Below are positions 1 through 12,000 of a DNA stretch of 31,588 nucleotides, piece after piece; the stretch's first letter is position 1; every line of letters starts with the position of its first letter. A program made the translations under genes and the position numbers. The notes under the pieces were generated by a model that worked only from the letters and a program-made list of their open reading frames with translations, was not told the DNA's origin and did no database searches. Origin of the DNA: JBFMHD01 sp040752395 [NCBI: Candidatus Hydrogenedentota bacterium] (lineage in GTDB: Bacteria; JBFMHD01). The stretch covers positions 1 to 31,588 of the forward strand of contig JBFMHD010000005.1 of NCBI GenBank assembly GCA_040752395.1, given 5' to 3'.

Positions 1-103
1 AACCATTTGGTCCAACAATCATAGTTATCCCATCGTTAAAAGATATATTTGTTTTGTCTGCAAAAGATTTAAATCCAAAAAGTTCAATCTCTTTAAGAAA
101 CAT
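1..103 (-). CDS. smc: Chromosome segregation ATPase SMC, N-terminal fragment (runs off window)
   Basis: Only the first 34 codons are in the window; the gene continues beyond base 1. The peptide starts [16 protein letters not shown], the hallmark start of bacterial SMC ATPases, and breaks off at IVGPNG, the beginning of the Walker A loop (GPNGSGKS in the family). SMC is a long coiled-coil ABC-type ATPase that compacts and segregates the chromosome. A GGAG ribosome site lies about 8 bases upstream of the ATG and touches the stop codon of the preceding TPR gene, which ends 10 bases before the SMC start. The two genes are therefore probably co-transcribed. Too short to judge whether the ATPase is intact. 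Confidence 0.9.
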   Translation of the reverse strand, partial: MFLKEIELFGFKSFADKTNISFNDGITMIVGPNG

Positions 104-113
104 AGCGTGTCTC

Positions 114-2231
114 CTATCTTACCTCTACGATCTCTTTCTGCGATTCCCTGAACCTTATATCCTCGTCAAGCGGGAACAAAGTGCCATACAAAAATACTTC
201 GTCATTTAATTGCATTTTTTCTCTGGTTTCATACCAGGGTATCATCTCACCGATTGAATAATTTTCAAGCGCACCTGTAACTTTTACATAACCAAGAAAT
301 CTTAATCTTGTATGTTTTTCACCTGTGGATCTTATATCAATATGTGGGATGCCTTTATCAATATCACGAAAAACATATAAGATATCCCCCTTTTTAACAT
401 TGTGAAGACGACCTAAATTAACAAGCGCAAAGTTTTTCTCTATTTTGTAAATTTTGCCTGGGGGTGACAATGTCTCTCTCAGGGTCTTAATAATACTATC
501 AAGCACTTTGTCAATTCTACCCTCGCCCTGGCTTGCTGCGACTTCGTACTCTATCTTTTTCCTCGATGTTATATCCATAATATTATAAACTGCAGAGGCT
601 CTCTTCTCATCTTCTCTGAAATTGCCCCAGATAACAAGTCTCGCACCTAATTTGAGTGTTAGCTCCTCAATAATCGCTTCTAATTCTATCTGTGATTCTT
701 TTATCTGCTGATCAATCTGTAAAGAACTCACATCAATAACTTTATAACCGTCTAAAAATGATATCCGATTTCTTAACATCAGGGATAATATTTCACCTCC
801 ATCCCAGTGATTAACAGAAGGATTTTCTGTATAGAAATTAAGGACAAGGATAGGTAATTGAGGCTGTTCGATTGGTTCAGGCTCAGTGATGAGTCCGCTT
901 CGCTCCCTTAATAATTGCTCGTCTCTTTTTAGAAACTCCTCAAGGTCTTTTGCATCTCTATTAAATGGGTCTAACTCTAAAAGTTTGTTAACATGAAAAT
1001 TTGCCTGTTTAAATATCTGATTTTTATAGTAATAAGTTGCTAATTCTTTTCTTGCGTTTGGGTTCTGCGGCGTAAGTTTTACTGCTTTTCTAAAATGAAC
1101 CAAACTGAGCATACCCTCTTTAGCATTAAAATATCCTTTGGCTTTTTCAATATGTTCACCTGATAAAGTTATTCTCTCTCTATCATCCACAGGTCTGTTT
1201 TTTATAAGCAGCTTTTCTACACTAAAAAGACTGATCTCGTCTTCAGGGTCTATTTTTTTCAATTCTAAAAGATTATTTATTGCGAGTGCTATATCTCCTT
1301 TTTTATGTAAAATCAGACTCTTATTATATAACGCTATGGTATGTGTAGGATTTAGACTTAATACTTTATCAATAGTGGCTAATGCATTGGTATCATCACC
1401 CTCCTCATTTTCAAGATAACTGATTAATAATAAAACATTAATATTATCAGTCTTGTCTTTTACCAGCGAGAGCTTGTTCAATGCCTCTTTTTTTAATGAT
1501 TTTGAGATTGAAACCATGGCCTGTGATAAGTTTTCCTCGGCAAGCTCATTTAAAAATAATCCGTATTTTATAGAAGGATATGAGGGATCCCTGGAAAATT
1601 TTATAGCACTCTCGTAATACTCTCTTATTTTAGATTCCATTTTCTTAAGACTCAACTCAAGCCTTGGCTTGTCAACCCATTCCTTTTTTAAAGATTGTAA
1701 CCATATATCCCTTCTATCCTCACTTATAATCTCAGCTAAATAAGAATACGGTTCTCCAAATTGAGGATGCTCTTTTATTATGTCTTCTAATAATACTTTT
1801 GCTTCTCTCTTTTTATTATTCTTTAGAAGTATAAAAGAATTATTAATAAGAGCTGCTGGATTAGTTGGTTGCCGAGTTAAAACCTCTTTTATATAAGCTA
1901 AACTTGTATCGTACTCTTCTCTTTCAATATATAACCAGGCAATGTTATTAAGACATTCTATATAATTAGGGTCAATTTTGATTGCTTTGTTAAATTCAAG
2001 TAATGCTTCGTCATCTCTATTTAAAGCAGCATATATTCTGCCCAGACCATTATATGCTTCTTTTGTAAAAGGTCGTATCTCAAGAATGCGTTTATAATAT
2101 TCTATAGCAAGACTATATTCCTTGTTTGTAAAAGCTTCTTCTGCTTTATTTAAATATAATAAAATGTTATTATTAGCATTTAAACTTGAAATGGCAATAA
2201 ACATAATAATTAATAAGAGGTATCTTTTCAT
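114..2231 (-). CDS. Exported TPR protein with C-terminal CsgG/FlgO-like and FlgT-like domains
   Basis: 705 aa with an N-terminal hydrophobic signal ([19 protein letters not shown]), so it is probably periplasmic or outer-membrane associated. Residues about 25-180, 250-340 and 370-435 hold TPR-like helical repeats (e.g. [19 protein letters not shown] and [18 protein letters not shown]). Residues about 465-610 ([13 protein letters not shown]... [11 protein letters not shown]) have the pattern of the CsgG/FlgO-type domain, which starts with a strand and reports 'LVIWG'. Residues about 613-705 ([24 protein letters not shown]) resemble the small beta domain at the C terminus of FlgT, found in outer-membrane assembly factors. 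Likely a scaffold in a cell-envelope complex; the substrate is unknown. It lies 88 bases downstream of the peptidase gene and just ahead of smc. Domain names are from pattern recognition only. Confidence 0.75.
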   Translation of the reverse strand: MKRYLLLIIMFIAISSLNANNNILLYLNKAEEAFTNKEYSLAIEYYKRILEIRPFTKEAYNGLGRIYAALNRDDEALLEFNKAIKIDPNYIECLNNIAWLYIEREEYDTSLAYIKEVLTRQPTNPAALINNSFILLKNNKKREAKVLLEDIIKEHPQFGEPYSYLAEIISEDRRDIWLQSLKKEWVDKPRLELSLKKMESKIREYYESAIKFSRDPSYPSIKYGLFLNELAEENLSQAMVSISKSLKKEALNKLSLVKDKTDNINVLLLISYLENEEGDDTNALATIDKVLSLNPTHTIALYNKSLILHKKGDIALAINNLLELKKIDPEDEISLFSVEKLLIKNRPVDDRERITLSGEHIEKAKGYFNAKEGMLSLVHFRKAVKLTPQNPNARKELATYYYKNQIFKQANFHVNKLLELDPFNRDAKDLEEFLKRDEQLLRERSGLITEPEPIEQPQLPILVLNFYTENPSVNHWDGGEILSLMLRNRISFLDGYKVIDVSSLQIDQQIKESQIELEAIIEELTLKLGARLVIWGNFREDEKRASAVYNIMDITSRKKIEYEVAASQGEGRIDKVLDSIIKTLRETLSPPGKIYKIEKNFALVNLGRLHNVKKGDILYVFRDIDKGIPHIDIRSTGEKHTRLRFLGYVKVTGALENYSIGEMIPWYETREKMQLNDEVFLYGTLFPLDEDIRFRESQKEIVEVR

Positions 2232-2319
2232 AGATATTTCTATATAGTTAAAAGTATTAATATTATCGGAATTATAAATGTAAAGTTTTAAGGTTTGTTT
2301 TCCAATATTTATTTCTTTT

Positions 2320-3450
2320 CTACTCTGTGCCTCTGTAAAAAGAAACTAAGAATTTTTTAAGAAATTGGTATGCTAAATTAAAATCTGTTATATCCAGTTT
2401 CTCTTTATAAGAATGCGGGTTATATATACCACAACTCATATTTAAACAAGGTATATTATTCTCAAAAAGAATATTCGCATCGCTACCACCACAGGTTATT
2501 GTCTTTTTAAGTTTTATACCCATTTTTTTCATAACAGATTTAACCTGTTTTAAATATTTATTTCTATTACTAATTATATAACCTGAATATTCTTTTTTAA
2601 TCTCTCTTTTATACTCTCCCTTAAATAAACGAGCTATCTTTTTAGACTTTTTATCAATCCTATTTATAAGTCTATCTACCTTGTCTTTATCAATACTCCT
2701 TGCCTCATAATCTACCTTAACTAAGTCAGGTACAACATTTGTTGCGATACCACCATTGATTTTACCAACATTCCAGACTGTCTGATGGTCTATCCTTCCG
2801 AACTTGAAACTATTTATAACTTTTGAAGCTATAGAGATAGCATTGACCCCTTTTTCAGGTTCAACGCCTGCGTGTGTCCGTTTACCAATATATTCAGCAA
2901 AAATACGTTTATGATATGGAGTTTTTACTACTACCTCGCCAAAAGCTCCGCAATGGTCAAAAAGAATGGCAAAATCAGCCTTGATATTATTAAAATTAAA
3001 AGCTTTTGTCCCGCAAAGACCTGCTTCTTCTCCAAAGGTAAATAATAAAGATACCTCTGGAATCTCTAATCTCCTGGTGTAATATTCCTCAACTAATCGC
3101 AAAAATAATGATATCCCGGCACGATTATCAGCACCAAGTATAGTCTCCCCTTTTGATTTTATAAAATTATCCTTTCTAACAGGAACTATTCTACCAGAAG
3201 TAGCAACAGTATCAGTATGTGCTAATAAAAGAACTCTTTTAATATTTTTCTTTTTTGAAGGATTAATAGTACAAAATAGATTAGTTGTTTTGCTATTATA
3301 TTTTTTACCTTGATAATCAAGTGTAGATTCTATTTTATATTTTGAGAGAAAAGATTTTATATACTTTATAACCTCTTCTTCCTTGAACGATTCACCTGGT
3401 ATAACACATAATTGTTTAAATATCTCTAAAAGCCGTTTATCTTCACTCAT
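2320..3450 (-). CDS. M20 family zinc peptidase, PepT-like
   Basis: 376 aa, usual length for the peptidase T branch of the M20 family, which are cytoplasmic di-zinc exopeptidases acting on short peptides. Visible metal and catalytic residues: HTDT (H78, D80), GADNRAG (D108, the bridging Asp), GEEAG (E141 general base, E142), a later Asp ligand in LFDHCGA, and the last His in NPHSY near residue 347. The dimerisation lid follows RTHAGVEPEKGVNA (H193). CGGSDANI before the last ligand is also typical. No signal peptide. It starts 12 bases after the enolase stop codon, so it is probably the second gene of an enolase operon. Family assignment is firm; whether it prefers tripeptides like true PepT is not visible. 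Confidence 0.88.
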   Translation of the reverse strand: MSEDKRLLEIFKQLCVIPGESFKEEEVIKYIKSFLSKYKIESTLDYQGKKYNSKTTNLFCTINPSKKKNIKRVLLLAHTDTVATSGRIVPVRKDNFIKSKGETILGADNRAGISLFLRLVEEYYTRRLEIPEVSLLFTFGEEAGLCGTKAFNFNNIKADFAILFDHCGAFGEVVVKTPYHKRIFAEYIGKRTHAGVEPEKGVNAISIASKVINSFKFGRIDHQTVWNVGKINGGIATNVVPDLVKVDYEARSIDKDKVDRLINRIDKKSKKIARLFKGEYKREIKKEYSGYIISNRNKYLKQVKSVMKKMGIKLKKTITCGGSDANILFENNIPCLNMSCGIYNPHSYKEKLDITDFNLAYQFLKKFLVSFYRGTE

Positions 3451-3462
3451 GAGTATCTCGCT

Positions 3463-4778
<1,316 letters not shown>

Positions 4779-4790
4779 ATAATATCAAGT

Positions 4791-4818
4791 AGAAGCAAGA
4801 AGCAAGAAGCAAGATAAC
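4791..4818. repeat. Heptamer tandem array (AGAAGCA)
   Basis: Three perfect AGAAGCA units at 4791-4811 followed by a degenerate AGATAAC. The same array, with two units and the same AGAT ending, lies at 12609-12629 upstream of the cyclases, and diverged versions occur at 20245-20272 and 30955-30982. Confidence 0.9.
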
Positions 4819-4843
4819 GGAAGAAGTGAGAGGTATCAGGACA

Positions 4844-4892
4844 GGCTACAGGCTACGGACTACAGCCGGCTGGAGCCCGAGGCCCGGAGCCT
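4844..4892. repeat. Seven-unit heptamer array (GGCTACA...GGAGCCT)
   Basis: Forty-nine bases divide into exactly seven heptamers: three of the GGCTACA type, one GCCGGCT, then three of the GGAGCCC type. It is locally GC-rich against an AT-rich background. A second copy at 31515-31577 has the same order of units with one additional GGCTACG and a longer tail. Confidence 0.92.
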
Positions 4893-4901
4893 GCTGAAAA
4901 G

Positions 4902-4929
4902 TCTTGAGTCTTGAGTCTTGAGTCTCGAG
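4902..4929. repeat. Heptamer array (TCTTGAG)
   Basis: Three perfect TCTTGAG units followed by TCTCGAG. Downstream, GACTCACGACTC is a further decayed relative. Confidence 0.92.
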
Positions 4930-5000
4930 TCCTGTTTTGACTCACGACTCTTTTCATATCATCTTTAGTTTTTCATACTTTGTGTAGAGCGCAAAAACGC

Positions 5001-5060
5001 AATAACCCAATGACCCAAAAACCCAAGAACCCAAGAACCCAAGAACCCAAGAACCCAATA
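5001..5060. repeat. Octamer array (AACCCAAG)
   Basis: About five units of AACCCAAG, the first ones degenerate (ACCCAATG, ACCCAAAA). It is flanked on both sides by GTGTAGAGCGCAA (4982 and 5061). The right-hand copy forms a small hairpin, GAGCGC / GCGCTC with a 5-base loop, at 5066-5082. Not a CRISPR: the units touch and there are no spacers. Confidence 0.9.
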
Positions 5061-5097
5061 GTGTAGAGCGCAACCCGCGCTCATGACAGCTCCTATG

Positions 5098-5118
5098 AAA
5101 AGTTAAAAGTTAAAACTA
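5098..5118. repeat. Heptamer array (AAAAGTT)
   Basis: Two perfect AAAAGTT units plus AAAACTA. This and the preceding arrays fill most of the 849-base gene-free interval 4744-5592. Confidence 0.8.
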
Positions 5119-5191
5119 AGAATGTAGTTGTAAAGATTATTAATATCTCAAAAGTGGTCAAGAGAAATTATTTGACAGCTGGAACATCTTT

Positions 5192-5229
5192 AAAAAGTAA
5201 GTCCCGCTGGTGTTAACAGCGGGACTTAC
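5192..5229 (-). terminator. Rho-independent terminator of the cyclase operon
   Basis: A perfect 13-bp stem (5197-5209 with 5217-5229, core GTCCCGCTG/CAGCGGGAC) with a 7-base loop. On the minus strand it is followed directly by TTTTT (5196-5192). It lies about 360 bases downstream of the last cyclase stop codon, so the operon mRNA would have a long 3' untranslated region. Confidence 0.8.
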
Positions 5230-5421
5230 ACCCACAAAAGTGACTACAAAGGAACTTTTGGGACCTATACACTTAAGCCAAGGGAGGGACGCTTAAATGT
5301 TGTTACAGGTTCTGGTCTATTTACTTATCGGCTATTTTTTTAGTAGCTTTAAATTATTTTTAGTTTTTCACCGAGGCAAAGTCCTGTTTTATCTACAAAT
5401 CCTGACCTTGTTTCAAGAGCA

Positions 5422-5508
5422 GTGTTCTTTCGGTAAGCGTGTGTGGGGCGTAAATACTAAACCATATTTACACCACTATCACTTCAAGCACTATTGCCGA
5501 AAGGACAC
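5422..5508 (+). other. Long imperfect hairpin in gene-free DNA, possible structured RNA
   Basis: GTGTTCTTTCGGTAA (5422-5436) can pair with TTGCCGAAAGGACAC (5494-5508) over 15 bp. Both deviations from Watson-Crick pairing are G-U wobbles if the plus strand is transcribed, but A-C mismatches if the minus strand is. An inner stem GTAAATA/TATTTAC stacks inside. Between it and the terminator are two weaker hairpins: AAAAGT...ACTTTT, and TTAAGC...GCTTAA around 5275-5295. A 77-codon plus-strand frame from 5297 with a GGGAGGG ribosome site runs through it but looks like no known protein. No clear plus-strand promoter was found. The rest of 5230-5592 shows no recognisable feature. Confidence 0.4.
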
Positions 5509-5592
5509 GAATTGCAGTGAGAGTTTCTGATTCAAAGATACATAAATTTAATACAAGCTGCTCTGTCGCAAAGGAGACTAAGCTGATAAAAA

Positions 5593-8500
5593 TTATTCAA
5601 GTGACCAGGCAGGTGACCAGTCACTCTGCGGAGGAGCTTCTATTAGTTTTGTTATTTTATCGACATATTTCTTTGTTGGACCATCAGCCGGGTTTTTCTC
5701 AAGTATCTTTTTGAAAAACTCTATTGATTTATCAAACTCTCTCTTTTGATATAAACTACGTGCCTCGTTGAACATAGCTCGTAGAGTTCTGGTTGTATCT
5801 TGTATTGTACAATAATCCGACACCATTTTATGATATCCATCCGGGTTTGCAACGATATAATCAGTAAGTTTTGCTAACCCGTTTCTTATTTTAACTGAGA
5901 TTAAGATTATCTGATTATTTATTTTATTAGTATCAACAACAGCTGTCTGAATATTTTCTATCAGTTGTTTAAGGTGTTTGCCTATTTCGATTGCTATATT
6001 ATCTCCAGGTGGCGTAAACAAACAGCGTTTGTAAAAACACTCAACACGTTTATCAAGTGTATCGAGTGTTTTCAAGAGTTCTTCATATAATTGCGGGTTC
6101 TGCGTATTTGTGGACTGATAATCCGACTTCAGGATTTCAAGCATATGTTTTATTATATATTTCCATTCAAAGATCTGTTTTTCCCATGTTGTTTTAGCTG
6201 TTTCTTTTTTTGTTTTTAAATTTATAATTTCAGGATTATTTTTAATTTTGTCATCAGAGATATTCTGATAAATTGTATTAAATCTCAAAACAAGTGCTTC
6301 TATCTCATTTTTTACTTCAATAGTTGCAATTATATCATTATTCTTCATAAATTCTATTACCAGGGGAGACAAATCTGAAAAATACTTTTTTATTTCTTTA
6401 ACGAACTCTGTTTCTTCTATTTTTTTAGTAGAATAATAATGGTGGTATCCGAGTATCTTTTCAGGTGGCATATTTTTTAAACCTTCAATTATCAAAGCCG
6501 GGATAGGTTTACCAACCCAGTATTCGAGAAACTTCTCTTTTTTCCAGCCTATAAGTTCATAAACAGGCAGAGGTGGTTCATCTTCGTGTAATTTCAGGTA
6601 ATTTAGTAATCTTTCTTCGATATAATTTTTACTTTTTTCATAGGTAAAAGGGCCGAGAGCGATCCAGGAGTCAAATACTTTGTTAACAGGTTCGAGTTCT
6701 TCAGCGAGAGATACAGCTTCACCCATAACTGAATACTGTCTCTTTTTTTCAGAACCCATATTACCAGCAGAAACGACGCCGGTATTAATGCCCATACGTG
6801 CAGAGATTTTAACTCCGAATTTGAGCTGAATCATACGTTGAATTACTTGTAGTTCTTCCTGTTGTTCAAGCGCGGCATAGCAGCATTTCCATGCATTGTC
6901 TTTATCATTCATCGGCACACCCATCTGTGCCTTAATAGCATCGCCCTCGTATTTATCAATATTCCCACTGTATTTCATAATAATATTACTCATAGGTGTA
7001 AGATAAATATTCAAAATATTAGCAAGTTCCTGAGCTGTCACACCTTCAGAAATTGTAGTAAAACCTGATACATCCGAAGAGAACATAGTCGCTTCAAGTC
7101 TATCCCCGGAGATATTGAATTTATCAGGATTATCCTCCATAATTTTTAAAATCTCTGGTGAGACCATAGTAGAGAACATATCACGGACTTTTTTTCGTTC
7201 CCGCTGGATTTCAAGATATTTATAAGCCAGTGTCAAAACCCATGTTGCGATGGCCGTTGTTTCAATAGAAATAATTGGTAATATAAAACCTTTGCTAAAT
7301 AGATACCAGGAAATGACAGGATAACCTGAGAATACAACAAAAGTTGCAAGTGTCCCTCTCAGAGTCAAGTTCAATGTTGTATAAGTTAATAAAAAAGAGA
7401 TAAGAATTATTATAAGATATTCTATATATGGGCTGATATTTTTAAGGAATTGTCGGGTAATTATAGTATTCAAAGCATTTGCTGGATAACCTATCATCAT
7501 ATACCTGTTTTCAAGTGGTGATGGGTTTTGTGAAGAGAGCCCCGTGGCAGTAAGACCGGTGAATATAATTTTGTTATGTAACTCCATTAGCGAAACAGTA
7601 AATTTCTTAAGACCCATTCTTACTTCTGATGGTTCTGGAAAAAACAAGGGTTGCACCTTACCAATCATATTTTTCTTAAAGAAAAATTTTGTCTGGTTGT
7701 ATCCTTCCTTTAATAAAATCGAGTCCTGCATTTTACATTTTTTTAAAATATCTTCGTATTTGGGGTCTTTATCTCTATTTAATTCAGTTAACAAGGTTTT
7801 GTTAAAAACCATTTGATGCCAGATATTCGTATCAGCAAGTGTTTGGCCAAGTCCTACACCACAAAGAAAAATATTATAATCAGCATCCATCTCAATAAAA
7901 TATTCCATTAACCATGAAATAAAAAGAGACCATGCAATCTGTTTTGCTTTTTTTTCAGGAACAAGGCCGGAATGAATTAATCCTGTATTTAGATAATCTA
8001 ATACTGTCATCGGGTCGCTCGTTCCTATGGGATGATTCTGCAAGATTTTTTTACCAAGTATAAAAGTGTAATAATAAGCGATAAGATTATAAGGCAGATG
8101 AGTAAAACTTTCTTTATAAGCGCCGGTCCAGTTAATAGTTAAAAAACCTTGTTCATCGATGGGTATTCTGAAAGGAGATTGAGTTTGGAATTGAATATAT
8201 TTCCCTGGATATACCAATATTTTATTAAGTGGGGTATTGAAATAATCAGCTGCGATTAAAGTTACAAGTGAAGGATAGACCGCACCTTCATATTTAACAG
8301 CCATAGAATAATGTCTTGCGATACCATCATTATCAAGAAATATTCTATTATAGCCCACGCCTTTAACTATCTCATTTAATTTTTTTATTGGCGGGATGAA
8401 ATCAACAGCTGTTTTCAAATCATCAATGTTTTTATAATTTTCTAACGTGAATTTACTCATTGATAAAATATTTTCTTTACGGTCAGGAAGGATCTGGTTC

Positions 8501-9060
8501 TTTTTTAATTCTGTTAATTCCTTGAGTTCTTTTTTTGATATGCTTATTTCAGGTAGATAAAAATTACTGCATAGAAATACATTTTTATAGTTTGTGATAG
8601 TTTCTATCATTTCTTTATTAAAATCCGGAACAGCGCTTAAGATTACCTCAGTATTTGAATTATTATTTATGTGATGATTTAACTGAGTATTAATATTTTT
8701 CGCGGTATTTTCCTGGAAATAAATAGTACTTTCTTTATTAAAAGTAATATCAACAAAACTACAGGATGCAGCAGAATATAAATCACAAACATCAACAATA
8801 ATTTTCAGTTTATCCCATGGCCAGGGCCATCTTCCAATACTTTCAATGGCATTATCATCAATATCAATGGTAACGATTTTATCAGAGATGATAGGTTTTT
8901 GGAAGTATCTACGCTTATGTCGGCTATCGATTGTAAAGTTTTCTAATTGGTCAAATGATTTAAATAAATCGAGTAATATTATAATTAAAGCTATTACTGA
9001 GCTAATGATTAAAGTCCTTAATAAGAGATTTTTTAGTTCAATCTGTTTTTTAGTTCCCAT
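5593..9060 (-). CDS. CHASE2 class III nucleotidyl cyclase, metal-binding subunit of a split-site pair
   Basis: 1155 aa. TM helix about 12-32, a large extracytoplasmic CHASE2 sensor (about 35-540, with IDIDDNAIESIGRWPWPW near the start), a cluster of TM helices (about 545-612), then a class III cyclase domain (about 655-830) and a helical tail ending in a TPR-like unit and PPQSDWSPAWSLE. Both metal-binding Asp are present: D663 in FSSDVSGFTT and D707 in KYEGDAI, 44 residues apart as in mammalian cyclases. The transition-state pair is not: GEAVSLAEE has S784 for Asn and E788 for Arg. It should be inactive as a homodimer. The upstream paralogue, 37 bases away, has the opposite defect, so the two probably make one active site together. 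Product (cAMP or other) is inferred from the partner's residues. Confidence 0.9.
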   Translation of the reverse strand: MGTKKQIELKNLLLRTLIISSVIALIIILLDLFKSFDQLENFTIDSRHKRRYFQKPIISDKIVTIDIDDNAIESIGRWPWPWDKLKIIVDVCDLYSAASCSFVDITFNKESTIYFQENTAKNINTQLNHHINNNSNTEVILSAVPDFNKEMIETITNYKNVFLCSNFYLPEISISKKELKELTELKKNQILPDRKENILSMSKFTLENYKNIDDLKTAVDFIPPIKKLNEIVKGVGYNRIFLDNDGIARHYSMAVKYEGAVYPSLVTLIAADYFNTPLNKILVYPGKYIQFQTQSPFRIPIDEQGFLTINWTGAYKESFTHLPYNLIAYYYTFILGKKILQNHPIGTSDPMTVLDYLNTGLIHSGLVPEKKAKQIAWSLFISWLMEYFIEMDADYNIFLCGVGLGQTLADTNIWHQMVFNKTLLTELNRDKDPKYEDILKKCKMQDSILLKEGYNQTKFFFKKNMIGKVQPLFFPEPSEVRMGLKKFTVSLMELHNKIIFTGLTATGLSSQNPSPLENRYMMIGYPANALNTIITRQFLKNISPYIEYLIIILISFLLTYTTLNLTLRGTLATFVVFSGYPVISWYLFSKGFILPIISIETTAIATWVLTLAYKYLEIQRERKKVRDMFSTMVSPEILKIMEDNPDKFNISGDRLEATMFSSDVSGFTTISEGVTAQELANILNIYLTPMSNIIMKYSGNIDKYEGDAIKAQMGVPMNDKDNAWKCCYAALEQQEELQVIQRMIQLKFGVKISARMGINTGVVSAGNMGSEKKRQYSVMGEAVSLAEELEPVNKVFDSWIALGPFTYEKSKNYIEERLLNYLKLHEDEPPLPVYELIGWKKEKFLEYWVGKPIPALIIEGLKNMPPEKILGYHHYYSTKKIEETEFVKEIKKYFSDLSPLVIEFMKNNDIIATIEVKNEIEALVLRFNTIYQNISDDKIKNNPEIINLKTKKETAKTTWEKQIFEWKYIIKHMLEILKSDYQSTNTQNPQLYEELLKTLDTLDKRVECFYKRCLFTPPGDNIAIEIGKHLKQLIENIQTAVVDTNKINNQIILISVKIRNGLAKLTDYIVANPDGYHKMVSDYCTIQDTTRTLRAMFNEARSLYQKREFDKSIEFFKKILEKNPADGPTKKYVDKITKLIEAPPQSDWSPAWSLE

Positions 9061-9097
9061 AATCGTGGAGGCCCTTTGTCGTTAAAGTCACTGGTGC

Positions 9098-12000
9098 TCA
9101 TTTTTTGGTCTGGACAAATTCACCCTGCCAGTTGGGATGCGGCGGATTCTCTTTATACATTTTTATTCTATCTATCAAACATAAAGATGGTGAATCAACA
9201 GGATCTATTTCAACACATTTTTTAAAACCAGCGAGCGCTTCATCCCATTTCCGTTCCCAGTATTTCTCAAGTGAATCTTCATATATATTTATAACATCTC
9301 TTTTATTATCACTTATAGCACCGATCTCTGCCATCATATCTCTGTAGATCTTATTATCTGTTTTTATTAAATCATAGAAATCTGCTACGTTTTTCTTATA
9401 TTTTTCCATAATAACACTGAGATTTTTATTTAGTGTTTCTATGTTTTCTTTATTTTTATTTTGTATAAATTCTTTTATATGCTGGTTTGAGGATAAAATC
9501 AGTTCATGGATATCATCTGTTAGTTCTAATTTGTTTCTAAACATTTTAATCTTATTCCCAAGTAGCATTATATTCTGCAACTCCGCCATCCTGCTCACAT
9601 CTGTTTTTAGCTCTTCAATAATAGGTTTAACCACCTTTCCTTCGCAATTATTTAAAAGTTCTAAATAATCGCCGCCGTTATTAACAACAGAGTTATCAAT
9701 ATTATACATTTTACAAACGTTATTTAGTTCATCAATAAGGTCTAAGAAGAAAATTTTATTACCCACTTCTGTAATATTAGAAGCCAGAGGTAATTGACTT
9801 CCAAAAAATTCTTTTATCTTTTTAGCGAGTGGATTATTTGTTTCTTCATATTTTTGTTTCATAAATCTATAATAAGCGAAAACTTTTGTGCCTGGTGCGA
9901 TTTGCCAGCGGATAAGTAATGAATTTGGTACAGGTTTTGACCCTAATAATTCGATGTATTTATCTTTTTTCCATCCAAGAACTTCATATATAGTTGTTGG
10001 GATTGTTTTTCCTTTTAATAAAAGTTTATCAAGTTTGCGAATTTCTACAAAATTTTTAATTTTATCATAAGTTTCACCCCCTGTTATAATTCTGCTATTA
10101 TATATGAGATTAGCGGGCATAAATCGCGCTGCAACATTGACTGCATCACCCATTACTGTGTATTGCATCTTTTTTTCAGAACCCATATTCCCTGCTGATA
10201 CATATCCCCAGTTAAACCCTATTGTCGTGAAAACGCTGACAGCATAATTAACATAGACGTAATATTGAAAAGCCTGGATATCAAGCTGTTGTTCAATGGA
10301 TGAAAAGGCGCATTTCCATGCATTATTCGGGTCATCAATCGGTACACCAAAATCAGACATTATAATATGGCCCTCGTATTTATCAATATAACCTTCATAA
10401 TCCAGAATAATCTCGCTCGTTGGAGTAAGATAAATACTTAAAATTCTGCTTAAATAATCAGGTGCAACAGATTGCGTAACCTTATTAAAACCCTGAATCA
10501 TTGAGAATGAAGTAGTTACAGGTTTTCGTTCACCTCTTAACGTAAATTTATCTGGATTTTCTTCCATAAGTTTTAATACAGCAGGTGATACCATCGTAGA
10601 AAAGATATTACGTATCTTTCGTCTATCAATAAGAGAGTGAATGTATTTATTAACTGCGATAGAAAGATAAGAAAGATAGATCGAAAGTAAAGGGATTACG
10701 AGTGTTAACCAATACCCAAATCCTGTCCACAAAAACCAAATAATAGCTATATACACCAAACTTATTAAAATAGTGATAATTATACCTATCTTAGCACTCA
10801 AAAGAGCAGTAATAACCCCGGTTATTAGTGCGAGAAATAAAGATATAAAATATTTATACCATGTTGGTGGGAAACGTAAAAATTGTCTTGTTAACATCAT
10901 ATTGAGAAAGTTAGTATGCATTGCGACCATAGGGCAACTCTCTTCAAATGGCATTGGGTTTAAATCTATTGTACCGATGCCTGTAAGCCCTATCATTAGA
11001 ATTCTGTTTTCAAGGAACAATGGAGATACAGGGGTTAATTTATTATTTATCAAAATATTTTGTTTTTTAGGGAAATAAAACGGGGCTACATCATCTATCC
11101 GATTTTTGTTATGAAACCACTTAATATTATCAAATACTTCTTTAGCATATTCATCATCGCAAAAATATTTATAATTCTGTTTGAAATTAATAAAACCAAT
11201 ATCTTTATTCTTCTTTAATTCTTTGAATAAATTATGACTGATCTTTACAGACCAGTAAACATCATCAACGTATTTTAAATAGATATCATTTTTAATTTTT
11301 TCTTTGATTGATTGTGGGTTTTCAGCGGATAAAATCTCATTCTGGAAACATCTGCTTAAAGCAATTGATGCTGATATTTCCGAAATCAAATGAGGTTCCA
11401 CAAGATTTTCTTGTTCTATATAGTTATAAAGTTCCAAGTAAAGCGTTTGTAAGTTTTCCTGTATGGGAGAGAACTTTCTTGCTATTTCTTTTGCTTTAAT
11501 AATTGCATAATAATAAGAGATAGTTTTAAAGGAGTAATGAAAAAATGTAGTATTAAAACCGCCTGCCCAATTTACAAGTGTCTGAGAGTTATTATCTATG
11601 GGTATTATTATGTCCCTACGCTTATGAGTTTTGTCATTATAAATAAGCACATTTTTAAATTGTATAAATTTACCTGGTTTTATCTCGATTTCATTGATGT
11701 TAAAATCAAGTATATCAGAAGCCATTTTCAAGGTGAGAGCTGGATAAATGTAATTATCATAAAAGATAAAAATAGGGAATAATCTCACAGTAGAATCCAT
11801 ATCTTTGACGATCTGAGCGAATCCAGTGCCTCTTGATGCCTGCGTAAACTTGTAAAGTGGGGCGACTATATCTATTGATTTAAAAATATGTCTTCTGTAA
11901 ATGTCCTTGAATGCGGGATTGGTTATCGGGATTGCATTTTTTTCAATCTCAAGAATAGCAAGTTTTTTATCTTCCGGATAATTTTCTCTTCGTTTCTTAC

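Noticed and set aside
5001-5060. CRISPR-like array
   Set aside because: Units of 8 bases follow each other directly, with no spacers and no cas genes nearby.
5297-5530. 77-codon plus-strand gene with a GGGAGGG ribosome site
   Set aside because: No recognisable protein pattern, it runs through a hairpin structure, and no promoter was found. Mentioned only under the hairpin feature.
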